Shown: positions 27,693-36,614, numbered from the stretch's first letter. The stretch: 64,000 bases of DNA from JAWXUU01 sp044426045 (GCA_044426045.1 JAWXUX010000005.1:1-64000), one strand, 5' to 3'. Numbers and translations are program-made. Notes: a model not told the origin generated them from the sequence alone.

Positions 27693-28103
27693 ATGAAAAA
27701 ATCAATCAAAATTATTATGTGCGTGGTGGTTATCATTGCTTTGGTTTTTGGGATTTGGTGGGTGACACCTAAAACTTTTCCGAAAGCTGATGCGCAAGAT
27801 GTCGCGGAAATTCAATTATTCAACGGCAACACTGGCGAAACGGTTGTTATTGATGATAGGGAAACTATTGATTATATCATAAATGAAATGCAAAGCACGA
27901 AGTATCACGCCAAAGGGCTTGCGCTTGGAATGGGGACGTCTGTTCATGTGAATATGTATGATGCATATGGCACTTTTCTTGGGGATGTAATCGTTCAGTC
28001 ATCGCAAACACTAAAAGTTGGCAACTGGTTTTATGAAGCAAGCACGGCGGACGCGATTGCCGATTTGCATGCTTTTTTGGAAGAAATAAACGGCTTTACA
28101 TAA
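27693..28103 (+). CDS. Membrane-anchored exported protein of unknown function
   Basis: The 136-residue protein has an N-terminal anchor (KIIMCVVVIIALVFGIWW) and an extracellular domain with AEIQLFNGNTGETVVIDDRETIDYII, the style of YhfM-like small exported domains. The start at 27693 gives better spacing to AAGGGATGAG than the ATG at 27684. No firm family assignment is possible. Confidence 0.58.
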   Translation: MKKSIKIIMCVVVIIALVFGIWWVTPKTFPKADAQDVAEIQLFNGNTGETVVIDDRETIDYIINEMQSTKYHAKGLALGMGTSVHVNMYDAYGTFLGDVIVQSSQTLKVGNWFYEASTADAIADLHAFLEEINGFT

Positions 28104-28170
28104 TAAATCGAGCCTAGCCGATAACAATTAATAAACGAAATAAAGAAGCTCGCAGGGGCGAAAGGAGAAA

Positions 28171-28809
28171 ATGAAAATGGCTAATACATGTTGTGTTTGC
28201 GGAAGCAAAATAAGTTCTTGGGCGAAGGAACGTCCAATTTCTGAAAATCAACCTAAACAATTTTTTTGCGATAAATGCTTTGAAGTCACAAAAATTTTGC
28301 AAAAAAGACCAGTCGCTGATGTTGATAAATTTCACAAGGCTACGTTATATATTGATGAATATATAAATTCAGGCAAGCTTGAACCGCAAGTTGTGGAAGT
28401 TTTGGAAAACATCAAAGCAGGAACGACTGATGCGATGATTGAAGTCGAAAAAGTTCTTGAAGAAAAGAGGAAATACGATTATATCCTCACGAGCAACGGT
28501 CACAATTTCGAAGGATATAAAATCACTAAATATATAAAAATAGTGGTGGGAGAAACAGTTCTCGGCACAGGTTTTGGAAGTGAAATGGCGGCAGGCTTTG
28601 CGGACTTTTTTGGCACAACAAGCGGTGCTTTCAAAGATAAACTTGCAACGGCAAGGGAAGAATCTATGCAAGAGCTTTATAAGCAAACAATTCAGTGTGG
28701 TGGCAATGCTATCATAGGTATAGGCTTTGACTATCATCAGTTTGGTTCAAACCTTATTGGCGTTATCATCAGCGGCACAGCGGTTGTGATTGAAAAAATC
28801 GAAGAGTAA
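28171..28809 (+). CDS. Zinc-finger plus YbjQ-like domain protein
   Basis: The 212-residue protein begins with a treble-clef-like zinc finger (CCVCGSK ... FFCDKC, residues about 7-36), followed by a helical linker and a C-terminal YbjQ/UPF0145-type domain (about 100-210: ITKYIKIVVGETVLGTG, REESMQELYKQTIQCGGNAIIGIGFDY, GTAVVIEK). YbjQ domains form pentameric rings of unknown function. It lacks a signal and should be cytoplasmic. AAAGGAGAAA precedes the ATG. It ends the cluster. Confidence 0.72.
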   Translation: MKMANTCCVCGSKISSWAKERPISENQPKQFFCDKCFEVTKILQKRPVADVDKFHKATLYIDEYINSGKLEPQVVEVLENIKAGTTDAMIEVEKVLEEKRKYDYILTSNGHNFEGYKITKYIKIVVGETVLGTGFGSEMAAGFADFFGTTSGAFKDKLATAREESMQELYKQTIQCGGNAIIGIGFDYHQFGSNLIGVIISGTAVVIEKIEE

Positions 28810-28832
28810 AATAAGCATAAAACCCTTATATA

Positions 28833-29426
28833 CTATGTGTATTTTCTGACTCGGAAATCGACACTGCAAGAATTGGCAATAACGCGACTTTTTTCAATTG
28901 CGGTTTCACCTATTGAATCAACAACAGTCATAATAACTTTATCGCAATGTTTTTGCACTTCGCTAGCGAATTTCAACATTTCATCAAAAGATTTTATTCC
29001 AAATTTTGAACGCGTAACAGCTTGATAACTTTCGGCATCAAAGCCGTTCAAACTTATGGAAACAACATCAAAAACACTGAAAGCATCTTCAACGCTTTTA
29101 TTGTGAATCAAATTTGCAAGTCCGTTTGTGTCAATCCTTATTGGAATGTCGGAAACGCTCCGAATAAACTCTACAACTTTGCAAATATCAAACAGTCGCA
29201 CACTTGGCTCGCCAAAACCGCAGAAGACAATTTCAGAAAACTTTGAAATGTCGGTATTGCTAATTTTCTCGCAGATTTCATCAACAGTCGGCTCTCTTTC
29301 AAGCCATAAGTTATCCGTTGGCATAATGCCATCTGCGTGATTTCTTATGCAAAAGGTGCAGTTGGCAGGGCATCTATTGGTGGTGTTCACGTAAAGCCCA
29401 TTTCCAACATTATAAAGTATTGTCAT
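28833..29426 (-). CDS. TatD-associated radical SAM protein
   Basis: The 197-residue protein has the radical SAM cluster CPANCTFC (CX3CX2C, residues about 19-26), the GFGEP motif and a DTNGLAN strand. The short barrel matches the radical SAM family found with TatD nucleases in Clostridia. It overlaps the ECF S-component gene by 17 bp. The reaction is unknown; no TatD gene is in the window. Confidence 0.82.
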   Translation of the reverse strand: MTILYNVGNGLYVNTTNRCPANCTFCIRNHADGIMPTDNLWLEREPTVDEICEKISNTDISKFSEIVFCGFGEPSVRLFDICKVVEFIRSVSDIPIRIDTNGLANLIHNKSVEDAFSVFDVVSISLNGFDAESYQAVTRSKFGIKSFDEMLKFASEVQKHCDKVIMTVVDSIGETAIEKSRVIANSCSVDFRVRKYT

Positions 29427-29910
29427 TTTTCACTCCTATTTTCAAACCGTTTAAAGCAGTGGCTATAAGAATAAAGAAAATCATGCTTCCAACAGGTTGA
29501 ATAAATCCACTTGCAAAATTGGCAACTGCAACGGAATAGTTACCAAAAATTATAACTTCCGCTACAAAATAAGCCAACACTCCAAAAATTCCCGCAACCA
29601 CACAAGCAATGATATTGCGTTTTGCGAGCATATTGCAATCGCGTGAAAACATCGCAACAAGACACGGTTTAATAATGATTGTCGGCAAAACCCAAAGCAT
29701 GCCTCCCGTTGCGATATCCGCAAGTCCAGCACCAATTGCAGCCGCCATCATTGCGTATTTTCTTGGCAAAAGGCAAGCGGCAAGATAAATAAAAGCATCG
29801 CCAAAATGCACGTAGCCAACCCCCGTAGGGATGTGTGATATATATGCGGTGAATATGAATATTAACCCCGCAAAAAGGCTTGTTAGGGTGATAGTTTTAG
29901 TCTCAGTCAT
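29410..29910 (-). CDS. ECF-type transporter substrate-binding (S) component
   Basis: The 166-residue protein has five or six membrane segments and the start TITLTSLFAGLIFIFTAYI, the shape of an ECF S component (TIGR04002-like). It would share the energising ECF module encoded elsewhere. AGGAGAACT precedes the ATG. It is transcribed divergently from a MocR regulator, which suggests a vitamin B6-type or amino-compound substrate. The substrate is inference. Confidence 0.72.
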   Translation of the reverse strand: MTETKTITLTSLFAGLIFIFTAYISHIPTGVGYVHFGDAFIYLAACLLPRKYAMMAAAIGAGLADIATGGMLWVLPTIIIKPCLVAMFSRDCNMLAKRNIIACVVAGIFGVLAYFVAEVIIFGNYSVAVANFASGFIQPVGSMIFFILIATALNGLKIGVKNDNTL

Positions 29911-29940
29911 AGTAGTTCTCCTAAAAAGTTTATTTGCTTA

Positions 29941-29989
29941 GCATTACATGTGCAATGCACTTGACAATGCTTTGATAACAGTATATTAT
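29941..29989 (+). promoter_or_regulatory. Promoter and operator-like palindrome between ECF and MocR genes
   Basis: TTGACA (29961-29966), a 17-bp spacer and TATTAT (29984-29989) form a promoter for the MocR gene. A near-palindrome, GCATT ... AATGC (29941-29958), abuts the -35 box and is a candidate MocR operator controlling both directions. Confidence 0.65.
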
Positions 29990-30050
29990 ATATTTGAATA
30001 TATGTAAATAATCAAAACATAACAAAAAAATAATACCAGAGGTGGCTATA

Positions 30051-31439
30051 TTGATATACCAGTTAGATAAAAATAAGAGTATGTATGTGAGCTTATATCA
30101 GCAAATAAAAAATGATATCAAGCATGGCAAACTGAGAGCCGGCGAAAAACTGCCGTCAAAAAGAGGTTTGGCAGAGCAATTAAAAATCAGTGTTATAACG
30201 GTGCAAAATGCATATGAACAACTAATATCCGAAGGTTATGTTGTCTCAAAAGAACGCAGTGGCTATTTTGTGTGTGACATGCCAAAGCAAGCTGCTAGAA
30301 ATGTGCAATCACCACGAAAGAAATCCGAGGAAAATCCACAGGAAAAATTAAAATCACTTTATCACAGTGGTGGAGCAGATGAAATTTTCCCTTTTTCTGT
30401 TTGGGCGAAAAATATGCGACAAGTTATAACAGACAACTACGAGGTGCTGTTAAAAACCATTGATAATAAAGGTTGTGAACCGCTCAGGACTGCAATATCT
30501 GAATATCTTTTTGCCACAAGGGGAATGGAAGTTTCAAAAGAAAACATTATCATCGGCGCTGGCACGGAATATCTTTATGGACTGATTGTTAAACTTCTTG
30601 GTCGTGATAAAATTTTTGGTGTTGAAAATCCATGCCACAGCAAAATAAGCAAAAGCTATACCATGGAGGGAGCAAAAGTTGTGTCAATCCCCATCGATAA
30701 CGGTGGTGTATCTTGTGAGATGCTAGAAAAACAGCAAGTGGATATTGCTCACACATCCCCAAATCACCAGTTTCCAACGGGTGTTGTTATGCCGTATCAA
30801 AGAAGGGTGCAACTGATGAATTGGGCTTATGAAGGCGAGGCGAGATTCATAATCGAAGATGACTACGACAGCGAGTTTAGGTTTGTTGGCAAGCCAATCC
30901 CATCAATTTTCAGCATAGATTATGTTGGCAAAACGATCTATATAAACACATTTTCAAAAACTATTGCACCATCACTTCGAATAAGCTACATGGTTTTGCC
31001 CGACACGCTTATGGAAAAATATAACAAAAAGCTCGACTTCATCTCGGGTACAGTTTCTTCATTTGAACAGTATGTTCTAGCAAAATTCATTCAAGACGGC
31101 TCGCTAGAAAGACACATTAAAAAAACAAAAAAGCATTATAAAGCAGTGCGAGATGAAATCATAGATGTGTGGAAAAATTCAAAGCTATCCAATATTTCAA
31201 CAATAAAAGAAGAAGATGCAGGACTGCATTTCACGCTTTGGCTTTCAACAAACAAAAGCGATATCGAAATTAAAAGTGAATGTGAAAAAAGTGGAATAGA
31301 GCTAAAATTCATGTCGGATTTCTCAAGCGAGAAAATAAAAAAAGACTCTCGCACTGGACTTCTTATCAACTATGCAAAATATAACAAAAAAGATTTTCAA
31401 TATATAATAGACACAATCTATTCTGTGATTAGTAAGTAA
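30051..31439 (+). CDS. MocR-family transcription regulator (GntR HTH plus aminotransferase domain)
   Basis: The 462-residue protein has an N-terminal GntR winged helix (residues 8-75: MYVSLYQQIKNDIKHGKLRAG, then LPSKRGLAEQLKIS) and a fold-type I aminotransferase domain with the PLP-binding lysine in NTFSKTIAPSLR (about residue 300). MocR proteins sense PLP or amino compounds. TTG at 30051 fits the AGAGGTGG site (30038-30045) better than the GTG at 30042. It probably regulates the divergent ECF/radical SAM pair. Confidence 0.88.
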   Translation: MIYQLDKNKSMYVSLYQQIKNDIKHGKLRAGEKLPSKRGLAEQLKISVITVQNAYEQLISEGYVVSKERSGYFVCDMPKQAARNVQSPRKKSEENPQEKLKSLYHSGGADEIFPFSVWAKNMRQVITDNYEVLLKTIDNKGCEPLRTAISEYLFATRGMEVSKENIIIGAGTEYLYGLIVKLLGRDKIFGVENPCHSKISKSYTMEGAKVVSIPIDNGGVSCEMLEKQQVDIAHTSPNHQFPTGVVMPYQRRVQLMNWAYEGEARFIIEDDYDSEFRFVGKPIPSIFSIDYVGKTIYINTFSKTIAPSLRISYMVLPDTLMEKYNKKLDFISGTVSSFEQYVLAKFIQDGSLERHIKKTKKHYKAVRDEIIDVWKNSKLSNISTIKEEDAGLHFTLWLSTNKSDIEIKSECEKSGIELKFMSDFSSEKIKKDSRTGLLINYAKYNKKDFQYIIDTIYSVISK

Positions 31440-31470
31440 CCAAAATTTCAATATTAATTAAGGCGTTAAA

Positions 31471-31515
31471 AAAAGAACCTCCTCTGGTTTTATCACCAAA
31501 GGAGGTTCTTTTATT
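31471..31515. terminator. Bidirectional terminator
   Basis: A long stem (arm AAAAGAACCTCCTCTGGT, 31471-31488, with 31495-31512, one mismatch) has A- and T-rich ends, so it works for both convergent genes. Confidence 0.9.
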
Positions 31516-31563
31516 CAAAATTTATTTAATTTCAATCGATATCAAATCAATATCAAAGAAGCG

Positions 31564-32856
31564 TCACGCACGTTTTTTTCTGAATATGTGCAATTCTTTT
31601 TTTGTGATTTCAGCACCGTTGTATGGGTCGATATCTTGAGATTTATCTGCTCTGTGGCTGAATTGTTTTTCTTCGTGACCGCCTGCTTCGTCATGTTCGC
31701 TGAATGCAAGTTTCAAGAAGATAGGCGCAAGGATTGTTGTTGCGATAACCATGATGATGATTGGAGTGAACAAAAGCGAACTGATAAGTCCAAGTGCGAA
31801 CCCTTTGTTTGCAATGATCAATGCAACTTCGCCACGCGAAACCATGCCAACACCGATTTGCAACGATTCTTTATTGCCGAACTTGCTGATTCTTGCACCC
31901 AAACCGCAACCGATGATTTTCGAAAGGATAGCAACAATAGTCAACACAACAGTGAACCAAACAATGCTTGCACTCATGCCAGTGAGAGTTGCCGCAAGCC
32001 CAACGCTCGCAAAGAAAATAGGCGAAAGGAACATATAAGAAATAGTTTCGAAACGCGCTGTGATATAGCTGCTGCGTTTTGTTCCCGAAAGGATAAGCCC
32101 TGCAATGAAAGAACCAGTGATATCAGCAACGCCGAAGAATTCTTCCGCCACATAACTTAGCAACAAACAGAAAACGAAAGCCATAACAACGAATCTGCGA
32201 AGCTCGCCAAGGCTTCTTGCAAACCAACTTGCAAAAAGTTTGTGGAAAATCACGCCAAGAACTCCAGAAAGCACGAAGAAGGCAACGATTTTCAAAAGTA
32301 CAATTGCAATGCTTGACGAACCACTTGCTCCGCCAGTTGAAAGACTTGAAATAACAGTCAGAACAATAATACCAAGCACGTCATCAATAAGGGCAGCACC
32401 AAGAATAGTGTTGCTGACTTTCGTGTTGAGCTTGCCCATTTCTTTCAAAGTTTCAACAGTTATGCTGACAGAAGTCGCCGTGAGCACAACGCCAATAAAG
32501 ATGTTTTCAAGTAAATTGTCTCCGCCAACTCCGAAAAGCTCGCCAAGAATAGTGCCCGCGACAAGCGGAAGACCAACGCCAAGAACGGCGATGATTGTTG
32601 AAGCAACCCCACATTTTTTCATTTCAGTCAAATCAGTTTCAAGTCCAGCATTGAACATCAAAACAACAACGCCGATCTCCGAAAGCATAGTGAAAAATTC
32701 CGTTTCTTGCAAAATGCCAAGCCCAGCTGGTCCAAGAACCAACCCAGCAAGCAATGCACCAACAACCTGTGGGATTTTGAATTTTCTTGTGATGATACCA
32801 AACAGTTTGGTGCTCAAAAGAATTAATGCTAAATCCAGCAAAAATTTGTAGCTCAT
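31564..32856 (-). CDS. CPA2-family cation:proton antiporter
   Basis: The 430-residue protein has about twelve membrane segments and the CPA2 (KefB/NapA) layout: IPQVVGALLAGLVLGPAGLG, VLMFNAGLETDL and ALIDDVLGIIVL with the ion-binding aspartates. A basic, charged tail (HEEKQFSHRADKSQD) replaces the usual TrkA-N domain. It exchanges Na+ or K+ for protons. AAGAGG precedes the ATG. It is a single gene on the minus strand. Confidence 0.9.
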   Translation of the reverse strand: MSYKFLLDLALILLSTKLFGIITRKFKIPQVVGALLAGLVLGPAGLGILQETEFFTMLSEIGVVVLMFNAGLETDLTEMKKCGVASTIIAVLGVGLPLVAGTILGELFGVGGDNLLENIFIGVVLTATSVSITVETLKEMGKLNTKVSNTILGAALIDDVLGIIVLTVISSLSTGGASGSSSIAIVLLKIVAFFVLSGVLGVIFHKLFASWFARSLGELRRFVVMAFVFCLLLSYVAEEFFGVADITGSFIAGLILSGTKRSSYITARFETISYMFLSPIFFASVGLAATLTGMSASIVWFTVVLTIVAILSKIIGCGLGARISKFGNKESLQIGVGMVSRGEVALIIANKGFALGLISSLLFTPIIIMVIATTILAPIFLKLAFSEHDEAGGHEEKQFSHRADKSQDIDPYNGAEITKKELHIFRKKRA

Positions 32857-33152
32857 TTTTTATACCTCTTGTAAAATTATTTTTTTCTTTTTTCTTTTTT
32901 CTCTTATCTTTTTTCTTTTCTTTATATTAACCATAAAATAGCATAGCACTCGAGTACTTATTTGTCAACAATTTAATAGGCTATTTCAATAGTTGTATAG
33001 GTGTTATTTTTTTGATGCAGAAGTTTATATATATGACTATAGTTCATCAATATAAAACAAGAATTAGAGTATAGTCGACTTATAAAAAGAACTTGAATCT
33101 CAGTGGACATTTTGAGTAAATAAGAGTTGTATGAAAAGGTTTTTAAATGAAA
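32857..33152. other. Non-coding pyrimidine-rich and AT-rich stretch
   Basis: A TTTTTTC-rich run (32880-32925) lies just upstream of the antiporter gene (it is AG-rich on the coding strand). No gene or clear regulatory element was recognised in the rest. Confidence 0.45.
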
Positions 33153-33192
33153 GCATAACAAAATACCGATAAAAATCGGTCTTTTGTTATGC
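33153..33192. terminator. Near-perfect 40-bp palindrome
   Basis: The outer arms GCATAACAAAA (33153-33163) and TTTTGTTATGC (33182-33192) and the inner arms ACCGAT (33165-33170) and ATCGGT (33175-33180) make a 17-bp stem with one mismatched pair. It may be a bidirectional terminator or a small mobile hairpin; no gene directly precedes it. Confidence 0.65.
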
Positions 33193-33225
33193 TGTGAAAT
33201 TAGCTAGTGTATACTTGACCTATAA

Positions 33226-33414
33226 AATGCATATAGCCCTCGCTTAAATAAAACGACAAAGCTCAGAAATTTCAAGTCTTGTTGTATCGTTGCCTTTTTC
33301 CACATCATCCTAGACCCACACCTCGAAAAAATCAAACACACCATGGACGAGCAAATGAAGCAAACAACATTGCAGCAACTAATAAAAGACACAAATTCTA
33401 TTTGTAGCGTTTGA
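33226..33414 (+). pseudogene. Possible gene remnant without start
   Basis: A 62-codon open frame ends HLEKIKHTMDEQMKQTTLQQ and a short tail. It has no start codon near its beginning and no ribosome site, yet its composition is protein-like and a terminator follows. It may be the tail of a lost gene. No family is recognised. Confidence 0.25.
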
Positions 33415-33442
33415 AGTGCCAATAATAATAAGTCATGCTATA

Positions 33443-33478
33443 AAAACATCTAATTCCTATTGAATTGGGTGTTTTTTA
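33443..33478 (+). terminator. Rho-independent terminator
   Basis: A 14-bp stem (arm AAAACATCTAATTC, two G-U pairs) with a CTATT loop runs into a T run. Confidence 0.8.
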
Positions 33479-33495
33479 TTTTATGGTTTTGTGTG

Positions 33496-33524
33496 TTGAC
33501 TTTTGAATGTCTGTGTGATATGCT
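33496..33524 (+). promoter_or_regulatory. Promoter of the yjjG-like gene
   Basis: TTGACT (33496-33501) and TATGCT (33519-33524) are spaced by 17 bp. Confidence 0.65.
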
Positions 33525-33561
33525 TAAAAAAGGTTATTTATAAAACAGATATGGAGTGATT

Positions 33562-34257
33562 ATGAAGAAACATTATAAATATTTGCTGTGGGATATTGAC
33601 GATACACTTATTGATTTTAAAAGTTCCGAAAAGGTGGCGCTCAAAAAGTGTTTTGAACATTTTGGAGTTATTTTGACCGACGAAGATGTGGAAATATATT
33701 CTGAAATCAATCATAACTATTGGGAGCTATTGGCGCAAGGGGGAATCGAAAAATCAATTATGCTGAATCGCAGATTTGAAGATTTTATTCAGATTATGTC
33801 TTTTAGTGATGTTGATTATAAATCAATAAACGATATGTATCAAGATATGCTTGGTGATTATGCTGTTATGTTTGATGGAGCATATGAAGTTTGTTCTGAA
33901 TTTAAAAAAAGTAAAAAGCAATATGCCATCACAAATGGCACAATAGTAGCTCAAAATAAAAAGTTGCATAATACGGGGCTGAAATACCTGTTTGACAATA
34001 TCTTTATATCTGATGAAATCGGATATGAAAAGCCAGATGTGAGATTTTTTCAATTTGCCTTTAACAGTATTCCAGGATTTGAAGCTAAAGAGGCTCTTAT
34101 TATCGGCGATACATTGTCAAGTGATATGGTAGGGGCAAATAACGCAGGCATCGACTGTTGTTGGTTTAATCCAAAAGGCAACATAAATGAAAACACATCA
34201 ATAAAAATCAATTATGAAATCAAAAAGTTGGAAGAAGTCTTAGAAATTATTGAATGA
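33562..34257 (+). CDS. HAD-family 5'-nucleotidase, YjjG type
   Basis: The 231-residue protein has the HAD motifs: WDIDDTL (nucleophile and acid/base aspartates at residues 11 and 13), ITNGT, a conserved lysine in GYEKPD, and GDTLSSDMVGANNAG. The cap domain and the spacing match YjjG, a nucleotidase that removes phosphate from non-canonical pyrimidine nucleotides. The ATG at 33562 lies after GGAG; the GTG at 33556 is less likely. It is monocistronic, with its own promoter. Confidence 0.85.
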   Translation: MKKHYKYLLWDIDDTLIDFKSSEKVALKKCFEHFGVILTDEDVEIYSEINHNYWELLAQGGIEKSIMLNRRFEDFIQIMSFSDVDYKSINDMYQDMLGDYAVMFDGAYEVCSEFKKSKKQYAITNGTIVAQNKKLHNTGLKYLFDNIFISDEIGYEKPDVRFFQFAFNSIPGFEAKEALIIGDTLSSDMVGANNAGIDCCWFNPKGNINENTSIKINYEIKKLEEVLEIIE

Positions 34258-34326
34258 TAGTACTATAAATACATATACTCACTGAGTATATATCTAAATA
34301 TTTAAAAAATCAAAGTAAATATAACC

Positions 34327-34355
34327 TTGACAACAGCCGTTTTGCGTGCTATACT
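34327..34355 (+). promoter_or_regulatory. Promoter of the Dabb/YcxB pair
   Basis: Consensus TTGACA (34327-34332) and TATACT (34350-34355) are spaced by 17 bp. Confidence 0.8.
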
Positions 34356-34390
34356 GTCAAAATTAAAAACCAAAATAGAGGAGAGAGAAA

Positions 34391-34687
34391 ATGGTTAAAC
34401 ATATTGTTTGTTTTAAAATTAAGGATGAATATAAAAATGAAGAGATGATGGCTAAAATTGTGGCAACACTCGAATCATCAAAAGAAGCAATCCCAGAAGT
34501 TGTCGAAGTTAAAGCGGGCGTTGATTTTCTTAAAAGCGAAAGAAGTTATGACGTAGCGCTTGAAATGGTTTTTAACAGCCAAGAGGAAGCTATGATCTAT
34601 CAAAAACATCCACACCACAAAAATGTCATTCAAAAACTCATGCACGAAGTGAGAAGTGCTTCAATCGCAGTAGACTACGAATTTTAA
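34391..34687 (+). CDS. Dabb (stress-responsive dimeric alpha-beta barrel) protein
   Basis: The 98-residue protein has the Dabb pattern: MVKHIVCFKIK at the start, IPEVVEVKAGVDF, SYDVALEMVFNSQEEAMIYQKHPHHKNVI and VDYEF at the end. The fold makes small dimers, and some members are enzymes acting on aldehydes or polyketides. GAGGAGAGAG precedes the ATG. A second family member lies at 36615, beside the dehydrogenase, so the two may belong to one pathway. Confidence 0.85.
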   Translation: MVKHIVCFKIKDEYKNEEMMAKIVATLESSKEAIPEVVEVKAGVDFLKSERSYDVALEMVFNSQEEAMIYQKHPHHKNVIQKLMHEVRSASIAVDYEF

Positions 34688-34689
34688 TC

Positions 34690-35190
34690 ATGGGCATTGA
34701 AAATAAAACAACGCTTAGTAAAGCACTGCTAACAAGGTTTAATTTTGCAAATTTGTTTTACAGATTGCGTTTCAATTTGATTATATTCCCGTTGCTAATG
34801 ATTGCGTGTGCAGTCTTGCTTTATAACGAGGGCGGAACGTTTTTATATGTTCAAATTCTTATTGCAGTCGCAATTTTAACGCCTATTATCGTTATCGGTG
34901 TGAATATGATAATAGTGCAAAACGGGCTTAAAAACTATCCGTCACTAAACAAAACAGTGGTGACGCGTTTTGGCGAAAATGGATTTCATATCGATACAAG
35001 CGAAAATCCAGATAAACAAATCCCGTATACCTATTTGAAAGAATGCGTGGAATTCAAAAAGATTTTTATCGTATATTTCAAAGGTGCAGCACCGCTTGTA
35101 ATCGAAAAATCAGGCTTTTCATTTGGTGATTCAAGATCATTCAAAGCACTCATGAAAAAATCAATTAATAAAAGAAGCAGAGCAATGTGA
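34690..35190 (+). CDS. YcxB-like membrane protein
   Basis: The 166-residue protein has two membrane helices (about 30-47 and 52-74) followed by a YcxB-type domain (VTRFGENGFHIDTSENPDKQIPYTYLKECVEFKK). It starts two bases after the stop of the Dabb gene, so it is co-translated. The function is unknown. A terminator follows at 35236. Confidence 0.75.
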   Translation: MGIENKTTLSKALLTRFNFANLFYRLRFNLIIFPLLMIACAVLLYNEGGTFLYVQILIAVAILTPIIVIGVNMIIVQNGLKNYPSLNKTVVTRFGENGFHIDTSENPDKQIPYTYLKECVEFKKIFIVYFKGAAPLVIEKSGFSFGDSRSFKALMKKSINKRSRAM

Positions 35191-35235
35191 CTTTGTCACT
35201 GCAAAATAATTTATATTGCAATATTAAAAAATATC

Positions 35236-35271
35236 AAAACGCAAGTACGCAAGTATTTGCGTTTTTTTTTA
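35236..35271 (+). terminator. Rho-independent terminator
   Basis: A 9-bp stem (arm AAAACGCAA) is followed by nine or ten T. Confidence 0.85.
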
Positions 35272-35503
35272 ATATTTAAAGCTAAAAAATATTAGAAATT
35301 AATCCTAAATTGATAGATTTTAATAAATAATTGGTATTTCTACTAGTTTCTATTTTAATTTTCAATACCAAACTTTATACTCGGAAAAATTTTTAATAGA
35401 AAATGTAGTTCACAATGATGAACTATTTTATGTTTAATTGAACAAAAGAAGCGGAAATGTCAAAATAATCCATGAAATATTTTAAATTTTAAGCAAAAAG
35501 TTA
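35272..35503. other. Non-coding AT-rich upstream region
   Basis: No gene is present. A perfect 7-bp inverted repeat (TAGTTCA at 35406-35412 with TGAACTA at 35419-35425) is a possible regulator site about 80 bp upstream of the -35 box. Confidence 0.4.
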
Positions 35504-35571
35504 TTGACAAATGTAATTTTTGTGATATAATAAAGCCATAAATTAAACGTAGGACGTTTGATGTTTAATTT
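35504..35571 (+). promoter_or_regulatory. Promoter and nested operator of the catabolic operon
   Basis: TTGACA (35504-35509), a 16-bp spacer and an extended -10 TGATATAAT (box 35526-35531) form a strong promoter. Just downstream, AAATTAAAC (35540-35548) faces GTTTAATTT (35563-35571), and inside these AAACGT (35545-35550) faces ACGTTT (35554-35559). The inner palindrome is the likely operator for the GntR-type regulator encoded at 36965. Confidence 0.75.
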
Positions 35572-35638
35572 AAAACGCTAAAATTTAAAACGTGTTTTTG
35601 GATGAGATGAATTCACATATATAACAGGAGAGAGAAGT

Positions 35639-36598
35639 ATGAAAATCGTTGTGCTTGATGGCTACACACTAAACCCGGGGGATTTGACTTGGGACGGAAT
35701 GGAAAAACTTGGCGAGTTCAAATGTTATGACAGAACAGCTAAAGAAGAAGTTATTTCAAGAATTGGAGATGCGGAAATCGTCATCACAAACAAAACGTTA
35801 ATAACTAAAGAAATTTTAGACACATGCAAAAATATCAAATATATCGGAGTACTCGCAACGGGATATAACGTAGTTGATTTTGAATATGCAAAACAACTTG
35901 GAATTCCAGTTTGCAACGTTCCAACATATGGTACAACAGCTGTTGCTCAATTTGTTTTTGGTATGCTTCTTGAAATTTGTCACAACATAAAACACCACAG
36001 TGACGAAGTGAAAAAGGGCAGATGGACAAATTGCGAAGACTTCTGTTTTTGGGACATGCCACTTATCGAACTTGCTGGCAAAACGATGGGAATAATCGGC
36101 TATGGCAAAATCGGTCAAAACACTGGCAAAATTGCCGAGGCGTTTGGAATGAAAGTTCTCGCTTTTGACGAATATCCAAATAAATCACTAGAAAATAAAA
36201 ATGTGAAATACGGCACGCTTGAAGAAGTTCTTGCAGGGTCTGATGTGATTTCACTTCACTGCCCACTGTTTGATTCAACAATGGGAATGATAAACAAAGA
36301 TTCAATTGCAAAAATGAAAGACGGTGTCATCATCATCAACACATCTCGCGGACCGCTGATTGTTGAAGAAGATTTGGCAGCGGCGCTAGACAGTGGCAAA
36401 GTTTACTACTCAGCTCACGACGTGACTTGCGTGGAACCAATCCCAGCAGATAACGCATTTTTGTCAAGAAAAAACACACTAGTAACTCCACACATCGCTT
36501 GGGCTCCAAAAGAAGCAAGAGCAAGACTTATGGATGTTGCAGTATCAAACATTGAAAGTTTTCTTAACGGCACAGTCGTTAATGCAGTAAATAAATAA
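35639..36598 (+). CDS. D-isomer 2-hydroxyacid dehydrogenase
   Basis: The 319-residue protein has the dinucleotide-binding motif GIIGYGKIGQNTGKIA (about residues 151-166) and the catalytic set of the family: Arg in NTSRGPLI, Glu in the AHDVTCVEPIP region and His in TPHIAW. It resembles glycerate/hydroxypyruvate dehydrogenases and probably reduces hydroxypyruvate to D-glycerate with NAD(P)H. AGGAGAGAG precedes the ATG. It is the first gene of the regulated operon, and glycerate 2-kinase is encoded further down, which supports the role. Confidence 0.85.
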   Translation: MKIVVLDGYTLNPGDLTWDGMEKLGEFKCYDRTAKEEVISRIGDAEIVITNKTLITKEILDTCKNIKYIGVLATGYNVVDFEYAKQLGIPVCNVPTYGTTAVAQFVFGMLLEICHNIKHHSDEVKKGRWTNCEDFCFWDMPLIELAGKTMGIIGYGKIGQNTGKIAEAFGMKVLAFDEYPNKSLENKNVKYGTLEEVLAGSDVISLHCPLFDSTMGMINKDSIAKMKDGVIIINTSRGPLIVEEDLAAALDSGKVYYSAHDVTCVEPIPADNAFLSRKNTLVTPHIAWAPKEARARLMDVAVSNIESFLNGTVVNAVNK

Positions 36599-36614
36599 TC
36601 GGAGGGCAAAAAAA

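Noticed and set aside
31588..32160. 190-codon plus-strand frame opposite the antiporter gene
   Set aside because: It is a shadow of a clear CPA2 coding region; composition and lack of a start signal argue against it.
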